Shown piece after piece: positions 60,031 to 64,000 of a DNA stretch of 64,000 nucleotides. The stretch's first letter is position 1; each line of letters starts with the position of its first letter. The stretch is taken from the NCBI GenBank assembly GCA_963402885.1, contig OY727098.1, positions 17,594,717 to 17,658,716 of the forward strand, in the 5' to 3' direction. The DNA comes from Antedon bifida (Eukaryota; Echinodermata; Crinoidea; Comatulida; Antedonidae). The position numbers and the translations under genes are program-made. Under the pieces are notes generated by a model. It made no database searches. It saw only the letters and a program-made list of their open reading frames with translations, and had not been told where the DNA came from.

Positions 60031-62040
60031 CGAAATAGACTACAAGATTCTACTTAGACGTTATATAATTACGATTGCTACGGTATAATTCTTTTGACGA
60101 CTAGTACCGTCAACTAATAATTGCGTGTCAATAGCTAATAAATTATTCATTGTCTATATTCTTAATAATACATAAACAATCTATAGTATCATCATAATAA
60201 ATTGGTATTTTATATTATACATTGAAAGTACTAAATACTCATTGAAAACCTGACTGTTCTACTGTAGTGTAACTCATTAAATATTCTCTCCATTCAACAT
60301 GCATTATAAAACTATTTTTTAAAAAGAAGTGCTTGGATTTCAGCAGTGGGTGCACACAATTGGTCATCCGCGTCTTGTTGCACAAAATTGTCAAAATACC
60401 AAAAATAATACATGGCACTTGTTACGAAATCAACCAATCAAAAGGCAAGAACCCTGTTATTTTAAGTAAATAGTTATGTAGGCTAATAGATATAAGTTCA
60501 AAATCATTATGATTATGGTTTATGAAACATGAAAATCACTCAGTGTAAAGTTCACATAAATCAGACAGATTAAAACCTATTAAGTAAATAAACATGTTGT
60601 TAACATTCTGCGATACATGTATATTTCCCTTCCCTCACCCACCCCAATTTGAATTTCAAGGGGGAGTATCCTCCCCTGTAATTAATAGTTATAATAGGTT
60701 TATTGACATCATTAAAATTATTATTATTTATTCATAGGCTAGACGTAGCTCTTGTTCTGATTAAGGATAGTAAGGGTTAATAGGATTCTCTTAAATGGGT
60801 ATTTTCTATTTGAATTAACTAGCTGAAGTCTCATTTTTTAACAATACTGTAAATGTTTATTTTGTGAATTACTTAAATTGAAACCAAATATATGTTTTTT
60901 TTTATTACATCCTAAAATAAACTTGTATTGTACGTCAACAAGAACATCTGACACAGTGACATAAAAATAGTATTGATACATATCTAAATAATCCTTGAAT
61001 AATCTTGCTTTATAGACACAATATAATTATTGCTGTTATTATACTTTTAACCAAGCCATCATCAGGTTTTGTAGTACTATTAGCATCTAACATTCTGTAT
61101 TCATTTATTTTAAATCATATCACTATATCGACAATTCCTATGCTGTGCCTCAAACTCATTGCATGGACTATTAGCTACCAACGTAATGGTGCATCATTAT
61201 ATTTGCTTCATCTATTATCATTTCACTGCATTTAACCTATACAGAGTATGCAGCAGTATTCTGCATAGCGCTAATAGAAGAGGTGATATGTAAGGTATAG
61301 CTACACTAGTATCGAAATAGTAATAGTCAAAGGAGGATACTTTACCATTACTGTAAACACTCTTGGCCTAAATAGAATGGAACAAATTAAAGAAAGCGTA
61401 ATCTAACATGTGTACTATATGAAATATGATATTAAGAGGTAATACTGTACGATTAATCATTTTTTGTGGAATACAGGTTATAGTCAGATTAGGAAGGAAG
61501 GAAAAGAACACTTTGCTACACAAAAAAATCATGTCAGAATAAAAGCTGTGAATAGTCAAAGATAAAAGTCTATCACACATTAAATAACTATTATATTCAC
61601 AGAAAATTTAACATAGAAGCTGTTATTTCAAAACCAACAAACAAGCAACAATCTACGGGTCAATATGAAACTGTGTTACAATCAGTGAAATTACGTACCA
61701 CACCCAATAAAGGAATAAATATTTGAATAAACTGATTGGTGATAAAGAATATAGAGTAATGAGATTTAAAATGTTGAGTGACAGGGAGAGGAAGTATGGG
61801 GCTAGGGAGTGGAGGGTTTGGGTTAAGAGAGGAGGGATAAGTTTGTCTTCCATGCTCATAACATGAAATGGCTACTCATGTCATGGAGGAATTATCCTCC
61901 ATGCTCGTCTCCTATTCAACTAACTTTCCCCAATTCTATGTATTTGTAATATTTTGTCTGACATTTTATTTCAACATTTAACAGTGAAACTTGGATTTGG
62001 GACCAACTAACAACAACCTACTGTATCTACATATTATGCT

Positions 62041-62256
62041 TTAAATATATCAATATACATGTATACTTGCACTGATGAAGGGCTAGTGTTGCCCGAAAGC
62101 TCTGCTAACTTTTCTGGCTGTTTTACTTTATCGTTTTGATTTAGCTTTTCGCTTTTTTTTGTATCTCCATTGAGATCCAGCCACTGATACATACAGCATT
62201 ATCATTTTGTCAGTAATTTGCCTTTGGATTCCAATATACATGTATATGTGCACTGT
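62041..62256 (+). repeat. Penelope-like or retrozyme-like block with internal direct repeat
   Basis: CAATATACATGTATACTTGC ACTG (62051-62074) recurs as CAATATACATGTATATGTGC ACTG (62232-62255), 181 bp apart. The first copy leads into the hammerhead-like core, then GCTCTGCTAACTTTTCTGGC TG and a T-rich part. The text CTGATGAAGGGC...GAAAGCTCTGC is typical of terminal repeats of Penelope-like elements. Confidence 0.55.
62072..62107 (+). ncRNA. Hammerhead-ribozyme-like core
   Basis: CTGATGA (62072-62078) is followed by A, the stem GGGC (62080-62083), a TAGTGTT loop, GCCC (62091-62094) and GAAA (62095-62098). Then GC TCT GC can form a two-base-pair stem III, followed by TA as part of an NUH cleavage triplet. 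This matches the conserved hammerhead core apart from one extra A before stem II. A stem I is not evident, so it may be a decayed motif. Confidence 0.5.
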
Positions 62257-62879
62257 GTGTATTATGCAGAAGGTATCACTCACACAGGAAAACATGCCAG
62301 GGGTCATAACCAATTATCACGTTTAATTTACAACTTGTTTTCATTGAAAATGAATTTATTCAAATTAAGTTAAATAATTAAAAAGTTAATATATAAATTG
62401 TAGATAACATATCATTAGGACACTTTCATTAATGACCGCTATGAAAACTTGTTATGATTTGATTTCATATCAATTATAATTTGGATGTTATCTGTTTGAT
62501 ACGTGGCAAGACTTCACCCCTATTATCATACCGATTCCATCAGCATCAATTTACATAGCTAGATTTCACTCATAGTTAAACAGGGACCGAGTATTTAGAA
62601 TTCCACAAATTGAACACATGGTGGGTACTCGTATGAAACTCATTGAATCCTGACTAGAACATAAAGGCAACTTTTAATTATAGCGGTAGAATTACAGATA
62701 TAATCTTTAATAGTTTGGTTTTACTTTAGGTAGATTGATTTGATAACCCTGTTGGACTAAATAGAAGGAGAAGTGGGTGTGAGATGAACAATTTGCTTAT
62801 TTAAATAAAGAATCTATATACTGTAGCACTTTACACAACATTTTTGTTATTTTCTATCTCCTCCTAAACACCAGCATCG

Positions 62880-63055
62880 TTTAAATTGGGGCACCTTTTA
62901 ACTCTCTTTTTTTAGCCATTCGGCAATTTCCGGACTTAAATTTTTGTGAAAAACATATTTTTTTGTCTTGATGTATCTATGTAAAGTGCCTTTGAGCATG
63001 TTTTTTTCATGAAAAGGGCACTATATAAATGTGGTATATTATTATTATTGTTTTT
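62880..63055 (+). mobile_element. LINE 3' end (L2/CR1-type tail)
   Basis: GTAAAGTGCCTTTGAGCATG followed by CATGAAAAGGGCACTATATA AATGTGGTATATTATTATTA TT is the usual GCGC(T)TTGAGC...GCGCTATATAAAT...(ATT)n tail of L2-class retroposons and SINEs that use them. No coding part is retained. Confidence 0.75.
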
Positions 63056-63624
63056 TAGATCAATTCACTAATTAAATAATGGTGCTCATCCATTGGACGA
63101 GAACATATTAATCTGTGATTTAACATTGACTAAACACTGTGCAATACATTATAGGAAATCTAGACAGAATAACAAGTCAGTATAGGGATCAGAAATAACT
63201 TTTGAATATACTAGCATCAGTTTTTATCGTAACATCACACAGCTATACAAGATCTAGTCTAGAAGGAGGCAGGTGTACATTATGGAGGCTTTTATGAACA
63301 TCACCAGCAAGTCTACTATGTCATTTAAAATGGGTTAATATACACTAAGTATAGTACCATGATTCTTGAATAGGATGACAACTGCATTAAAAGTAGATCT
63401 AATGCGGAATTTTAAAACATCAAACACATAATTTAAATTGGAATCAGTTGAAAGTGCAATAATCTTATAATGTGCATCACTTTACATGAATATTTATGAA
63501 TTGTAATGTTTTTAAATATTTCAGGTTGTACACTTTAAGGTCTGATATACTTTCTCAATTTAGAAGATAGGATCTGACATACATACAGTGTATAAGAACA
63601 TTAACCTTAAATCATGATAATCTC

Positions 63625-63680
63625 CAACTTTGGGAAAAAGGCTATTGTCGGTTTATCCAGGTAAGTATGGCATGAAATAG
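63625..63680 (+). repeat. Family-B MITE end
   Basis: AAGGCTATTGTCGGTTTATC CAGGTAAGTATGGCATGAAA TAGA, one terminus only, matching the right end of the copy at 59830 through ATGAAATAGA. Confidence 0.78.
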
Positions 63681-64000
63681 ATTAAAAATTAAAATTCCCT
63701 TTTATATAATCTTAAAGTTTACTTAGCTTTATTATAGTAACTTCATCTCATGAATTTTAATGTTTAAAAATAATTTTTAATTTAATTTTGTGCTTTCAAG
63801 AAAAAATAAATTAAAAATACAGTACTGTATATACAAATTAAATAGGTGTGAATTTTCTAATATTATGTTGTCATGGATACCATTTTATAGACACACATAC
63901 AATTACTTTATTCTTGACTTGATAAAATGAAAAGTAGAAATAATCAATAATGATTGTTATGGTTATATTGTATTGTATATTATAAAAGAACACTAATTTA

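Larger units (their letters stand above)
57789..64000 (-). other. Upstream Slo1 intron to window edge
   Basis: No exon for S0 or the S0-S1 linker was found. The stretch contains a 42-bp duplication (58103), family-B MITEs (59830, 63625), a hammerhead-like repeat block (62041) and a LINE 3' end (62880). Open frames at 61005, 61368, 61653 and 62128 are unrecognised. Confidence 0.6.

Noticed and set aside
1-64000. CRISPR arrays, bacterial operons, rRNA
   Set aside because: None seen; spliced animal gene structure and retroposons show nuclear eukaryotic DNA.

Overview
The window is AT-rich animal nuclear DNA (my impression is about 30% G+C), with introns of up to about 11 kb and several families of dispersed repeats. 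Almost all of it lies inside one gene on the minus strand: a Slo1/BK-type calcium- and voltage-activated potassium channel (KCNMA1 family). The protein is closest in feel to invertebrate Slo1. The SINE and LINE types would fit a marine invertebrate, possibly a non-vertebrate deuterostome. No species is claimed.

The gene reads from high to low coordinates. I located 16 exons by translating short stretches flanked by AG and GT, and checked that splice phases agree wherever exons are adjacent. In coding order they are: S1 (57727-57788), S1-S2 linker/S2 (49354-49447), S3 (49110-49221), S4-S5 (43252-43403), pore/S6 (42776-42946), S6 end and linker (40570-40661), five RCK1 exons (39263-39373, 28760-28865, 28378-28530, 27829-27984, 16637-16746), a 34-nt microexon (10703-10736), the end of RCK1 (10075-10161 and 9057-9133), a candidate cassette exon (8016-8081) and an RCK1-RCK2 linker exon (4594-4668). 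The start codon, S0 and the N-terminal tail lie above 57.8 kb, probably outside the window. RCK2, the calcium bowl and the stop codon lie below 4.6 kb, outside it. One short exon, expected between 16636 and 10737 and covering the conserved ELCF...AIE strand, was not found.

The rest is intron. It holds a tRNA-derived SINE at 9.7 kb whose 3' tail matches a truncated non-LTR retrotransposon on the other strand at 15.1-15.7 kb; further LINE pieces at 12.3, 36.6, 37.3-37.9 and 62.9 kb; a Penelope-like or retrozyme-like block with a hammerhead-ribozyme-like core at 62.07 kb; at least three MITE/fold-back families; and many tandem repeats (9.6, 16.1, 20.8, 30.1, 33.2, 34.9, 40.7 and 42.5 kb).

The observations most worth following are: (1) a frame-preserving 66-nt candidate exon rich in Arg/Lys and phosphosites, at the same position in the channel as the vertebrate STREX insert; (2) decayed tandem copies of a channel exon's 3' end in the adjoining intron, some carrying strong CAG|GTAAGT donor sites; (3) a MITE family whose terminus contains a consensus splice donor and sits in sense orientation in two channel introns; (4) a LINE inserted into the middle of a MITE; (5) the SINE/LINE shared tail; and (6) the hammerhead-like motif.
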